This document shows positions 15,023 to 27,180 of a stretch of DNA of 64,000 nt, one piece after another. The stretch is taken from positions 1 to 64,000 of the forward strand of contig JAGFMI010000015.1 in assembly GCA_021030905.1 (NCBI GenBank). Reading direction: 5' to 3'. This DNA is from Pyrenula massariospora (lineage: Eukaryota > Ascomycota > Eurotiomycetes > Pyrenulales > Pyrenulaceae). Made by a program: the position numbers and the translations under genes. The notes below the pieces were generated by a model, which worked only from the letters and a program-made list of their open reading frames with translations, searched no databases and was not told the DNA's origin. The stretch's first letter is position 1. Each line of letters starts with the position of its first letter.

Positions 15023-15414
15023 TATTATATAAATATTTTTAAATTATTAAAAGATATTTATATAGATTGATTTTTAAAAAATAATTTAAAATTAAATCAG
15101 AAAAAAAATATTTGTAAAAAAATTATAAAAACAATTTAATATTTTTATAATTAATTAAATATTTAACTATTTAAATTAAATATATTTTTGTTTCTAAAAA
15201 GAAATAAAATTAATTCCTATATATTTAAAATCAATAATCATAAATCGGGATAAATAGTAGCTATAGCTACTACTTCTATTAATTATAGTTATTATTTATG
15301 ATAGTTAAAGTTATCGTCTTATAATAATACAAGTTATTGATCATGTAATCTTTAATGTTACTTTATTGGATGGTACAAGTACCGTCCAAAGTTCCTTCGG
15401 AAGGGGCTGCAACA
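15023..15414 (-). repeat. Right LTR (5' LTR) of element B
   Basis: 392 bp in minus orientation; its outer end (GGAAGGGGCTGCAACA at 15399-15414) is the reverse complement of the LTR start of C. The bases 15003-15022 are the target duplication of C plus the adjoining internal bases of B. Confidence 0.88.
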
Positions 15415-15419
15415 CGCAA

Positions 15420-16147
15420 TCACATTTCCTTTTTAATGACAGAAATAATGACGGGTGATCTACATCTTTATTATGACAGTTAAGATCCGTCAGCAATCCC
15501 GACTTGTGAGATTAACTCGGAATGGGTGGAGACCCTCGAATTCACTGTCCACGACGTCGGAGCCATCCAACACAATACCGCAAATGTTCTTCACCACTTA
15601 AAATGGATTGCTTCTACCATAGATTAGAACTTTCCACTACTTAAAAAGCTTCTTTCATCCATTTCCATCATCGAAAGAGAAGCAATATAAGTCCTACTAA
15701 ACGTATTTCGACAAGGCCCCACGCTGGATCAATATGCTCTAGGTAGCCCCTCAGAAATTTGATGTGGAACTTGGTGGAAACTGTACATGGCTATTTTTCT
15801 CTTCCACGAAACATTAAACTTGCGCACGACCTACCTAGACAACGAAAAGATAAATATCGAAACCGAAAAAATATACATCTAGCACTTCATCTAAGAGAAA
15901 GACAATTTGAATCTGCGGCTTTTTTTTTGTAGATCTAAAACATCATTACGCCAATTCTACATTCCATTCTCTCAATTACCAATAAATAGAATCGATAGTT
16001 CTGTTCTCCTACCTCTTTGTTCAATTGAATTTCAGCAATTAAAACTGTTTTAAAATACTTTACAGAAGAAGGCATGGCCGTGCTCTTGTTGTCATGTCCT
16101 TTCTCCGCACTGTGACCAAGGTGCTCAAACATTTGCGTCCCGCAAGA
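15420..16147. other. Less-mutated island between elements B and E
   Basis: Base composition is near normal here. Nothing is recognisable on the plus strand. On the minus strand an open frame ends at 15935 and runs to the insertion site of element E at 16152, then appears to continue at 22330 (see findings). The island is the direct continuation of 1371-1892 with element B removed. Confidence 0.5.
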
Positions 16148-16152
16148 GTTAT

Positions 16153-16326
16153 TGTAAGGGAACGGCTCTAATAACAGCTGTTAGTAGCACAATATTACTA
16201 ATATTCTGCTATAAAAAGCTAGAATAAGGATTGTATATACTCGCAGTTAATAGCGGGATAGGTTGTAATTTAGCTTTAGTTTTAATTATTTAATTAAAAT
16301 TAGGCGCTTATACAGATATCATGATA
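16153..16326 (-). repeat. Left LTR of element E
   Basis: 174 bp beginning TGTAAGGGAACGGC. The outer first 60 bases retain GC; the inner end has drifted to AT. Confidence 0.88.
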
Positions 16327-19300
16327 TTATTTTTTCTTTTAAATTTTAATAAGCTTCTATAAATATATTTATATATTTAAAATAATATTCGAAATAATCA
16401 AAAATATTCAGTCTATCTATAATTTTCACTTAAAATAAATTAATATTAATATTGGTTATAAATAACGTCGTATATATCGACAGAATATTATTTTTTATTA
16501 ATTTTAATAGTATAATTATAAAAATTTCTATATAATTTATTAATTAATTTTATTGAGTAGATATTTATTCAGCCGGAACTAATTTTTAATAAATTTATTA
16601 AATTTTTAATTTATAAATATTTAAAACGTCTAATAAAGTCCCGCTTTATAAAAATATTTATAGTAATAATTTGTTATCAGTATAGAACTTTCGGCAATAT
16701 TTTAATAAAATTATTATTATAAATTTATATTTTATTTTTTATTATTATAATATTTAATTTTATATTGTAGAAATTCTATCTTTTTCGTATTTTAATTTTT
16801 TTTCTACTTATTAATCTTCAAATTAATAATTTCGGTTATTTTATAATTTTTTTTATTTTTATTATATATTTAGATAAAAAACTGTAAAAACAGCCACTGC
16901 CCAGAAAGTAAATTATTATATATAAAATATAAAAACTAAGAGTAAAATACTAAAAATATCTTTATTAATTTTAGAAATTTAAATTTATAAATTATATTAT
17001 TAATAACGCATATAATTTTAAACAGTTTAATATTTTTATAATTTAATTTTTTATTTAATTTTTAAATTTTAATAAATCGCGCATTAAAAAAAACGCGATT
17101 GTCTTTTTATAGCTTTAATATAAAAAATTATTTTCGATTTATAAATTCTGCCTGTTGGACTCGATTCTATAATAAATTATTTTTTAAAAATTATTTTAGT
17201 ATTTTAATTTTTAAGAGTAGAGCATCGACCCTCTATATATTTTATTTAATAAAATTAAAAAAAGCGGTCCTCCTCTTTTCAGGTTAAATATAAAAATTAT
17301 AATTTTTAATAATTTTAAAAAATAATATACCTGTAAAAGTATTTATATTTAAATTTATTTTAAATTTTATTAAAAGCAGTAGATTTATCCAGTTATTCTA
17401 TTAATAATTTATATAAATATATAAATATTGCTTCAGTTCTATATTAATAATTTCTATTTATCTATTAATTTTTAAATAATATAAAATAAATAATTTTAGT
17501 ATCGTGTCTATTTACTAATATAGTTTTTACTAAAAATATAATATAAATTAAATATCTCGATTAGAAATAATAGCCTATAAAAAACCTTTTTTTTTTAAAT
17601 CTATTCGAAAAATATCTGGACTACAGTCTCTACCAAAAAGAAATTTAAAATAATAAATTTATATTTTTTAAACAGTTTATTTACTATAACTATAATATAT
17701 TTATACTGTCTGTTATTACAAGTACAAAATAATAAAAAAGTTATAAAATCTATTAATATATCCGTTTAATATTTTTTAAAAATAAAAAACAATTTTAATA
17801 AACTTTATTTTTTTACTCTGAATACTTTAAAGCGCTTATATATATGGCAATTCTTTATAAATTGTGTCACAGTATCTATTATTTAAGGCCAATAGTATTC
17901 TATACTCACTTTATAAAAAGTTATATATTTTTCTGCATATTTACTAACAAAGATATTATAAAATCTCTTAATAATAGCAATTTATAGAGTTTAATTGTTT
18001 AAAATATACATTTTTTTATTTATATATAGATAATTATCTATTAACTAACAATTATTAAATTCAAGCTTAATATTCGAATCGCGAATTACTTTAAAGAGTT
18101 GTCGGTTACTTTATTTTTTGATCCGTATAATTAATTATAAATCATTATCTGCTTTATATATCTTAATTAAAATATATTTTAATAAAAACTTACACGAAGA
18201 TTTATCCATCGATTTCTTTCTATATTTATTTTTATTAAAAAGGTTTTATACTTCTGACATATTTTAAATAAATTATTTTAAATTATTATTTTTAAATAAT
18301 TTATTTTTCAGTTTCTTATTTAGTCCTTTTTTTTCAGAGTTTTCGATATCTATATTATAAAGTATAACTATTAAATTATTTATCGATAGATTCACATTAT
18401 TAAATAAAATAAATAATAGTTTAATAGCTTATCAGATTCCTTGATTCAAGTTCTACTCTTTAAAAAATATTTATTATTAATATTAAGTTTATTTATTCGA
18501 TTTTTTGGATATATCTTTTAAACACTAAGTAAAATTATTTAGTTTTAATTTTTTTTTTCCGAAACAATACTTAATTAGAAAGTTAAACTTAAAGAAAAAT
18601 TCAATTTATTTAATTTATTAACAGTTTAAAATTTTAAAGATTATAAAATATTATAAATTCCAATGGTCGGTCAATATATATATAAAATTATTTAAAACTG
18701 TTTTAGCTAATTTTAATTTTTATTTTTTAAAAACTTTAATAATTACGAGTAATTTTTTATTATAAATTTTATAATTATATTCGGCGAAATTTAACTTTTT
18801 AAAAAAAAAAACTATTAATCTTAATATTTTATTATTTTTTCTTTATAAAAAAATAGCTACTATAATATAGTCGAATATATCAATTTCTATTTAAATTTTT
18901 TTATTTAAATTAAAATATACTAAAATCGGTATTATAATAAATATATTTTTAAAAATACAAAAAGCCTTATCTTTATTATTTTTTTTATTAAAAAAAGATA
19001 AAGTATTAGACCGTGTTTCTAATTAATATTATAAATAATATTATAATTATTAAATAGTATTTAATAAATTATCGATAAAAGTTTATAAATTTTAAAAAAA
19101 ATTATATATTCTTTAAGCATCTCGGTAGTTTTTATAGCTAAATAACTTTAATTTTAATAAAATTCATTTAAATTTCTTTATTAATAATAATAAATTTAAG
19201 ATATTTAATATATTTTGTATAAAATTTATATTTTTTAATATTAAAATAAAGCTTTACCTATCTTAACTTCTAAAATACTAAATAAATATATTTAACATGG

Positions 19301-22150
19301 TTATCTTTATTATTACTATAAATAAAAATATTATTTAAATAAGCTGTACAGAATATATCTAAATATAAACAAAAAATATTATTAATATAAATTTAAAAAA
19401 TATCTAGTACATTGTATAGGCCGAAGGATATTACTAAATACTCGAAAAAACCATATCTAGTCTGAAAGGCGGTCTTCTTCTCATCACCTGGCTGCATTCA
19501 GATAAAGACATACGCAGACACCTCAGTGATATCATATTCATATTATTTTATATAGAGTACAGTCACTTTTTTCTTAATATTTAATACAGTAATAGAGAAA
19601 AAAGATTCTCTATAAAAATAGTACTCCAAACAGTATAATTTATCGAATATTAATATTTATCTGGTATAATTTATAAATAAGTTATATTATTTCAACTATA
19701 ATATCCCTAAAATAATGTTAAATTTATCAAGTTTGGTAATATAGGTCCAAGTTTCGTTTTTATATTAATTTAATATTAGTTGAATTTATACTATATAGAT
19801 AATTTCGTTTATAAAATTTTTATTAGCTAGTTTTAAAATTTTAGATTTTATTAATAATATTATATTTAGTTTATATATTTATATATATTTTATATTTATA
19901 AAGGCAGTTACAGAAACCTTCGTATTAATAAAATAATAACTTTTAATACTTTAATTATTATTACAACAGAGTTTGTTCTCAAAATCTATTTATTTTTTAT
20001 TTTTTATTAATAAAAAGTCGGATATAATTATATATACCAAAATAATCAAATTTATTACTTAATTTTTTTTATTTAGTAAATCATTTTTTCTTGACGCTTA
20101 TTTAGCTTTTTAATTATAACTTAAATTAAAAATTGGGCATTTTCCGATATAAAAATAATACTAAAAAAAATATTAAAAATATTTATCTTTTTAATTTTAA
20201 AATTTAATAGAATAACTCATATTTCATTTTATAATAGATAAAATTTATTTTTATATAGTATATTTAGATCAGAGAATTAGTATTTTCTTTAAAGATATTT
20301 AAAATACTTTTTTTTACTTAGTAATCTTTTTTTAATATATAAAAAATATTTAAAATTTTTTATTAAATTCTAATAAAAAATTATTAAACTGAATAGAGAA
20401 AGAATAATAATTATTTTTCCGACTATATTATTAGTACGCGATATATTTATATTTTTTTTTATACTTTTAATATTACTTTTAGAAATATTTCTTTTTTTTT
20501 TAATTTTAATCTTTTAATTTATCCTGATATATTTTAAATCGAAATATTAAAATTTTATAATATACTTATTATAAAAAAGAAATAAATTTTATATTAATAC
20601 TCAATATTTAAGACGTCCATTTAGTAAATATTTTATATATTTCTTTTTAAACCTCTTAGAGAGATTTAAAAGGATAATAATTTAAAAAAAAATAAATATA
20701 GAAAAACTCGAATATTTTATTAAATTTTTATTTTATAGCAGTATTATAAAACTTCGCTTTAATAATAACTTCTTTATTTAAATTATTATATATATTTTTA
20801 AAATTTCGGAGAAATTTGTCTACAGTAAAATAAAATTTAAAGAAATTTAGACTAAAATAAGTTTAAATAATATTTTAAAATATATCCTTATAATAATCTC
20901 GGATATATTTAATTTTTAATTATTTAAAAGGAAATAAATAGACGCTTTAATAGAATTTTAATTTAAAAACTACTTTTTAGTATTTTTAAACTTTTTTATT
21001 TTTTATATTTTTACCGTCGAAGGTTCCAGAATTTGAATATTATTTATTTTAATCTTTTTATATAATATTTATAATATTTATAGTAGATATTTAATAAAGA
21101 GCTTCAAAAAATATTTATTAAATTATTTTAACAAAAATATAGCGGGGTACTTTAAAAAATATTTATTTAATTATTTTAATAAAAATATAGCAATATATTT
21201 AAATATATTATTTTTTATTAAAATTTATTATATAAAATGCAACCCGGTAAAAACTTTATATTATTATTATTTTTTTAATAAATTTTTATAATTAGTACAA
21301 TTTTTGCAGTCTATTATTATAAATATTTTAAAAAATATTTCGTTATAATTATAAACATATAATCTTCTTTTTAAATTAATCTATCTTTTATATTTTTTTT
21401 TTATTATTTATAATTTTATTGTAAAGTATTTTTACTTCGTTTCGGTATTTATTATACTTAAAAATTAAATTATTATATATTTTAATAATATATTTAATTT
21501 TAATAAATTATCTTTCGAAATAAGCTTCTACTAAGTTGGCTAAATATTTTTTATTTTTATATTTCTTAAAAATATAATCGGCTTTATTTATATTTTTTAT
21601 TTTTTTAAATAAAAAGAGCTGCTCCTTTTCGTCGTTATAAATAATATAATAAATTTTATAATAATTAGTATTATTAAGTAGAATTTTAAAATTAATATTA
21701 ATATTAAAGTTCGTCAATTTTTTACCTTTTTTTGCAACTACATAAAGATTGCATTTTTCTATATTTAAATTATAATTATTTATATTTAATTATTTAATAT
21801 TAAATTGCGGATTAAAATTTCTTTATATTTTATTTAAAATAATTTAAAACTAACTAAATTCTCCGCTAATAGCTAATACCAAAAAATAGATTAACAGTAA
21901 ATTCGAATTTAATTTTATTATATTAGAATTTAAAAAGAGGAACGTTTTTAATATAGTAAATATAATAATAATTAATTTAGAGTTTCTAATTTAATAAATT
22001 AATATTAATAATATTTTTTAAATTTTTTTGATTTATTAAAATTTTTAATTTATCTATAAAATTTTAAGATCCGTCTTAATAGTCTAATCTCGGTAAATTT
22101 TTATTCTAAAATTAAACTAATATTATAAAATTATATAAATAGCAAAATAA

Positions 22151-22324
22151 TATAAGAGAACAGTTTTAATAACAGCTATTAGTAGCACAATATTATTAAT
22201 ATTCTACTATAAAAAACTAGAACAAGGGTTGTATACGCTCGCAGTCAATAACAGAATAAATCGTAATCTAGCCCTAGCCCTAGTTACCCGATTGGGACTA
22301 GGCGCTTATATAGGTGCCATAACA
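22151..22324 (-). repeat. Right LTR of element E
   Basis: 174 bp; the outer end retains GC (CCCTAGCCCTAGTTACCCG near 22,272) whereas its inner start is mutated. It ends CCATAACA next to the duplication GTTAT. Confidence 0.88.
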
Positions 22325-22329
22325 GTTAT

Positions 22330-22900
22330 TAAAGGCTTTCCAAGAGTGATGCTTTTTCATCTCTCTCGTTTTGCAATATATTCCAGTTAGACACTCCATC
22401 CTTTTGTGAGACTATTAAAATTATTTATAAAGAAGATCCTACAATCTGTTTACTATGATATTATATTTTTTTAATATTATTAATTATATTTATTCTGCAA
22501 TGAGACTAAAATTTTATTTTGCTGTTAATCTTCTCTCTCATCTAAAGCGCCATTACTATTTCTTTAAGGGTTTTACTAGATCTACTATAATAGGGCATGA
22601 AAGGACTCTTATCGCACCAATAGATATGTCGAGCCTTTAAGTTCAATATTTCCGCTAAGCAGATGCCCTTCTCATAAACGAATTCTCCGTTTTCCACGTC
22701 CGGTAGAGGGACGTGGGTTATTAAAGTCTTGCTCATAATGTAGAACATTCAGTCGATAGGTAGGTTGGCGCGTGAAATGAAACTTTCTATCACTATAAAA
22801 CCACCGTTCGTTGGCTGCTGGATAACTTCGGCTTTTCAATCTTGACGCCGCACTAGTTAGAGGTCTCACAGCCGGGATATATTGTCGGAGTGCACAAGAA
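22330..22900. other. Island right of element E with minus-strand coding-like frames
   Basis: Intermediate base composition. Two overlapping minus-strand open frames (22672-22869 and 22542-22748) use different phases and neither begins with a convincing start; together they may mark a decayed gene on the minus strand. I do not recognise a family. The segment 22330-22411 is open on the minus strand in the phase that continues at 16152. Confidence 0.35.
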
Positions 22901-23589
22901 GCCTTATCAACTATAATAAAATTTGTAAATCTGGAAGGTCTTAATATTAACTTAGTAAGGAATAGTTTAATTTATTTAAATTTCTTTTTCGTTTTACGTC
23001 CGTCTAACTAAAGAATAAAAGTAAATAATATTTAATTTTTTTTTAATTGAATTTATTACGACCCCTTATTTTTTTATACAGTTATTATTTTTAAATTTTA
23101 TTAATTCGTTTATCTAGATTAAAGTTAATAATAAAATAGTAAAAGTTTTAACTGCTTGGCGAGCGTACCTCGATAAGAAATTTTTTCGCGCCTCGTCCTT
23201 TAACGGAATGATTATAAGTGTAAGGTTTGAGCGACCCTGTAAGACCGCAGCCTCGAAATTGCTAATACTCGGAGCGGCGCCCGGCTCGATAACTCTAAGA
23301 AGGTGCTTTTCTATAAACTCGTAATAAATAATAAAATTGTTGTAAATAAAATTAAGTAGTTTAATAATATTTTATTAAGTTAAAAGTTTTTCGGCAGTTT
23401 TAGAATTATTAAAAATAATTTTTTAATTATAATATATTTTCGTAACATTTTTAATAATTTTATTTACTTTTTTTCTCGCAGTTATATTCTAACAGCCTTT
23501 AATATATAATTTTTTAAAAAAGATTAATTCGTACTTACATTTAAAGTTTAAAAATTAAACTTTATAAAATAAAACTGCTATAGAGAAGG
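22901..23589. other. AT-rich stretch with a short GC segment
   Basis: Mostly RIP-like AT sequence; a GC-bearing segment at about 23,150-23,310 separates two AT blocks. I see no gene or terminal repeat here. Confidence 0.4.
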
Positions 23590-24015
23590 TCTAAAAAATG
23601 GAGCACCTTATATAATAGCTTTTGACCGCCTTTCGAGAGCCCTTAAGGTGGCCAACTGCCACCTTGCAATTGATTGCCAGGATTCGACATCTGCATGACT
23701 CTGGTCGTCTCAGATGATGATAAGGGAACACGGATGTGCTAGGGAGAGCGAACAGTAATAGCCGGGTCTTGATGACTGTGGAAGACGAGACTTCTTTGTA
23801 ATGACTTCGATGACGGCTGCGGTATTACCGGCGGCTTTATCTTACAGGGGGTACGCTGTCCGGGGAACGGGGCGGGTGATCAAGCCCGAGCTTTTAGGAA
23901 GCGACCATGCAGCCGGCTGCATCTCCATCTGCAAACACATTGGCATCAGTACAGCAGTTTTCGTAGCAAATAAATGTAAGCGGCCGAGCGATATCGACTC
24001 GTCGTTAATTTAAAT
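23590..24015. other. GC-richer island with a small perfect hairpin
   Basis: Composition is close to 50% GC, unlike both sides. A perfect 8-bp inverted repeat (AAGGTGGC at 23645-23652, GCCACCTT at 23658-23665) separated by 5 bases is present. The 70-codon open frame at 23801-24013 has no recognisable domain and I do not call it a gene. Confidence 0.4.
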
Positions 24016-27000
24016 TGCTAAATAAATCGTTAAATTAAATAAATTAAAATTTATTACTATTAGAGCGAGATGCTGTACTTTAAAATTTAATTTAATTTAA
24101 TTATTTTAAATTTTCGTCTGGGTTGTCGGTACGGAAATGTTATAAAAAAGTATTAAAATATTTAAAAAATTATATTTTAAAACGTCGTCCCTCAACATCA
24201 TTTAATTATTTAATGGAAAAGGTTTAAGTTTAATGGATCTGTTTTTAACATAAATATATTAATTTTATATTAAAAACGATTAAAAAAGAGCGTAAATAGT
24301 ATTTTTAAAAAATTTATAAATAAGCTGTAGCACAAAATCGTATAAAATATAATTTATTAAAAGGCGACGAGCCCCTTTCATCAGTGTTTAAAAATTATTT
24401 TTAATAAATTTTATAATTTATAGACTATCGTTTACTGAGACTTATCTATAGATAATATTATTATTATTATTATTAGAAAAGATAAAGATCCTTTAAATTT
24501 GAAAACTTTTCATTATTTTTTGGTAGCCGAATGCGATAAATTTATATTTAGTTAATATTAAAGACTAAAATAATAAGTCTCTCGTTAACCTTACTTAAAT
24601 ATTTCGCGCGTATAGTTAGATTTAATGTTAATAATTTTAGAAAAAGCTAACAATAATATATTATTAGAAATTTTTTTTACTTTTAATTCGACATGCGCAG
24701 ATATTCCTAAAGATATAAAAAATAATAATAAATTTATTAAATTTAATTATTATTGTCGCTAGACTATTGTAATTTAAAAGTAAATTTATATTTAATTTAA
24801 GACCCCGTATTGAAAAGCTGAATTCAATAATTGTAGGGAAATTTTATGAATTAGCTGGGATTAAGCTAAGTATCGAACACCCGTGCAGAGATAGCGTTAG
24901 CAGTTGTTTCGATATGAAAGACGATCAAGGTCAAATTATAAAAGTTTATAAAGGATTCGGTGCTTTACAAGGCTGTTAGGGGATCCCCAAAAGGTCCTTT
25001 CTTACCCATCCTAAAACAAATCCCGGCTTTAAAGCGGCAAGGCGGCAAGGCCGATCGATGTTCCAGACATACAAAAAACTCTCTATAGTACTTAGTTTAG
25101 CGGCATTTAAACTGTAAAACATAATTAAAATAAATAGCGATAAAAAGTGAAAGAATATAAATTTAAAAATTAATAAAAAATCAGCGTCGAATTAATATAA
25201 TAACTATACGAAAAAAATATAAGTTCTTTAATTTAATAAATTATATTTTTAATTAAAGTATTTTAAAACGATTTTAAACGACATATAAATAAAAAAGGAA
25301 GTTTTAAATATTATAAATATTTATTATATGAAGGATCTTTTAATTAAATTAAAAATTAAATAAAAAAAAGAAAAGGAACTTACGGCTCTTCGATGTAATA
25401 ATAAATATTATTTTGTTTTTATATTAACTAGCTAAACCTTTATCGGCAGTCATTCAATAAATTAGTATTTCAAGGGCTATTGGAAATTTCGGACAGAAGG
25501 ACGGAAAAGGTAATAGAAAGCGCCTATCAGTCTCGAATTCGAAATGTTTTCGGTTGGACTTCCTCATTAAATCAATATTATTATAAGTATTATCCGCAAA
25601 TCGCAAATTTTTATTAATATTATTTAATTACTTTATAATAAGTTTAGCGATAATTTCTTATAGTTTTTATTAATATTTATAACTAAGGAATAGTGGCGTG
25701 ACCTTTATATTAAATATTATAACTATTAAATAGTTTTTTCTATTTAGTGACGTTTTATTTTTTGCTAAATAATTTAAAAATATTTTATAATTAATTAATA
25801 ACGAAATTAATTAACGTATTAAAAATATAAATTTTTAAATATTAATTATAAAAAAGTCGCGATATAATTAAAATAGTTTAAAGTTATTAATAAAATATTA
25901 TATTTAATAATTTATTAAATAAATTAAAATTTTATTTTTAACGATAAAAACTACGTATACTTTTAAATAAATTTTAAATTATATAGAATTATCTTTTAAT
26001 AATAAAATAATTTATAGATATAAAAACTATATAGATATAGTTAAATAATAAAATATTATAAAAGTAAATTAAAATATAGTAATTTAAAAGAAATAATTTA
26101 CAGTATATTTTTAATATAAAGCTAAACTTTAACTTATCCGTCTAGATAATTAAAGAATTTATTTAATTTTATTAAATTTAATCAGTTAATAGAAAATAAA
26201 TTATAATACTTAATAAAGTATTAAATTTTAAATTTTTTAAGTATTTAAATAAAAGTATTTTTATTTTTTTTATTAATATAAATAATAGAGCAAGCATTAA
26301 AAATATTTAAAAAAAAAGAATTTAAAATTATAAATAGGTTTTTAGTTAAAGTTAATTTTTTCTTAATTTTTAAATTTCTATTTATTAATAATATATAGTA
26401 AATTATTATTGATTATAATATTAAAAAAAAATTTATATTTAGTACGATTTTTAATATTTAGAAAATTAAAAACTAAATTTTTAGAATTATAAAAATTTTT
26501 TTAAAAGCGGTTAATAATCTTCGAACTATTTATAATATATATAACTAGCTATTTATAATTATAGTTATAAATATTTAAAGTAGTAATAGCCGATACTTAA
26601 AAGTACTATAAAAAATTTTAAATTTTATATAATTATATAATATTAGCGCCGATACGAAGAAATAAAAATATTATAAAAAATTTTTTAAAAATAGTATAAA
26701 GGGCCTTACAGTTAAAAAAAAAATAAAAATTTTTTATAATTACAAAAAAATTCTAAACCTTATAAAGAATGTTGTAGAAATTTAAATATTTTAAAATAAA
26801 TAATAAAGAAGCTTTAAATATTTTCGTATAAGATATTATTAATTTATATTTAAATTTTATTAAAAATCGCTATATAGACTTTACATTTTAATTTTTAAAA
26901 AAATTAATATTAATAATATATTAATTAGTTTGTAACGGTAAAAAGAATAAAAATTATAATAAACTTTTATAAGCGCGAGATGTCTTCTAATTAGTAATAT

Positions 27001-27180
27001 ATTTTTTCTTTTTATTTTTTAAAATTTATAAATGGATATTTATATTTATTTTATTCTATATATTTTTTTATATAAAATTTAATGTTTTATTTAGATCATA
27101 AAAATATTAAATATTTTATTATAAAGGTATTAACGACGTAAATATATAACTTATATAAAAATATATAAATAAATAGTCTG
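24016..27180. other. AT-rich decayed sequence, no gene recognised
   Basis: Two AT blocks (24,016-24,800 and 25,100-27,180) surround a less mutated segment at 24,800-25,100; a second short one lies near 25,430-25,570. The composition resembles RIP-mutated repeats, but I could not find LTRs, terminal inverted repeats or domain traces that name an element. Confidence 0.35.

Larger units (their letters stand above)
1893..15414 (-). mobile_element. Ty3/Gypsy LTR retrotransposon B, full-length but decayed, interrupted by element C
   Basis: Both ends are LTRs of 392 bp (1893-2284 and 15023-15414) in minus orientation, flanked by the 5-bp target duplication CGCAA at 1888-1892 and 15415-15419. Without the inserted C the element is about 6.7 kb, the size of C (6,815 bp). 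The internal ends confirm orientation: 2285-2510 matches, as reverse complement, the 3' internal end of C just before its right LTR, and the segment left of 8187 matches the start of the C internal region. Thus gag lies at the right and pol at the left. The body is almost pure A+T with T excess on the plus strand; it has very many breaks and no open frame. It must predate C, which sits inside it. Family assignment rests on the alignment to C. Confidence 0.9.
16153..22324 (-). mobile_element. Ty3/Gypsy LTR retrotransposon E, full-length but decayed
   Basis: Short direct LTRs of 174 bp (16153-16326 and 22151-22324) are flanked by GTTAT at 16148-16152 and 22325-22329. Length is 6,172 bp. Minus orientation is shown by a reverse-transcriptase core trace near 19,260-19,420 (the region around the catalytic YxDD block) and an integrase zinc-binding trace near 17,810-17,940, both readable only on the minus strand; so gag lies at the right. 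The coding part has many breaks. The LTRs share no clear similarity with those of B and C beyond the TG..CA ends, so this is a second family. Confidence 0.9.

Noticed and set aside
21508-21717. A 69-codon minus-strand frame rich in Asn, Lys, Ile and Tyr
   Set aside because: It is a piece of the mutated gag-side region of element E, not an independent gene.
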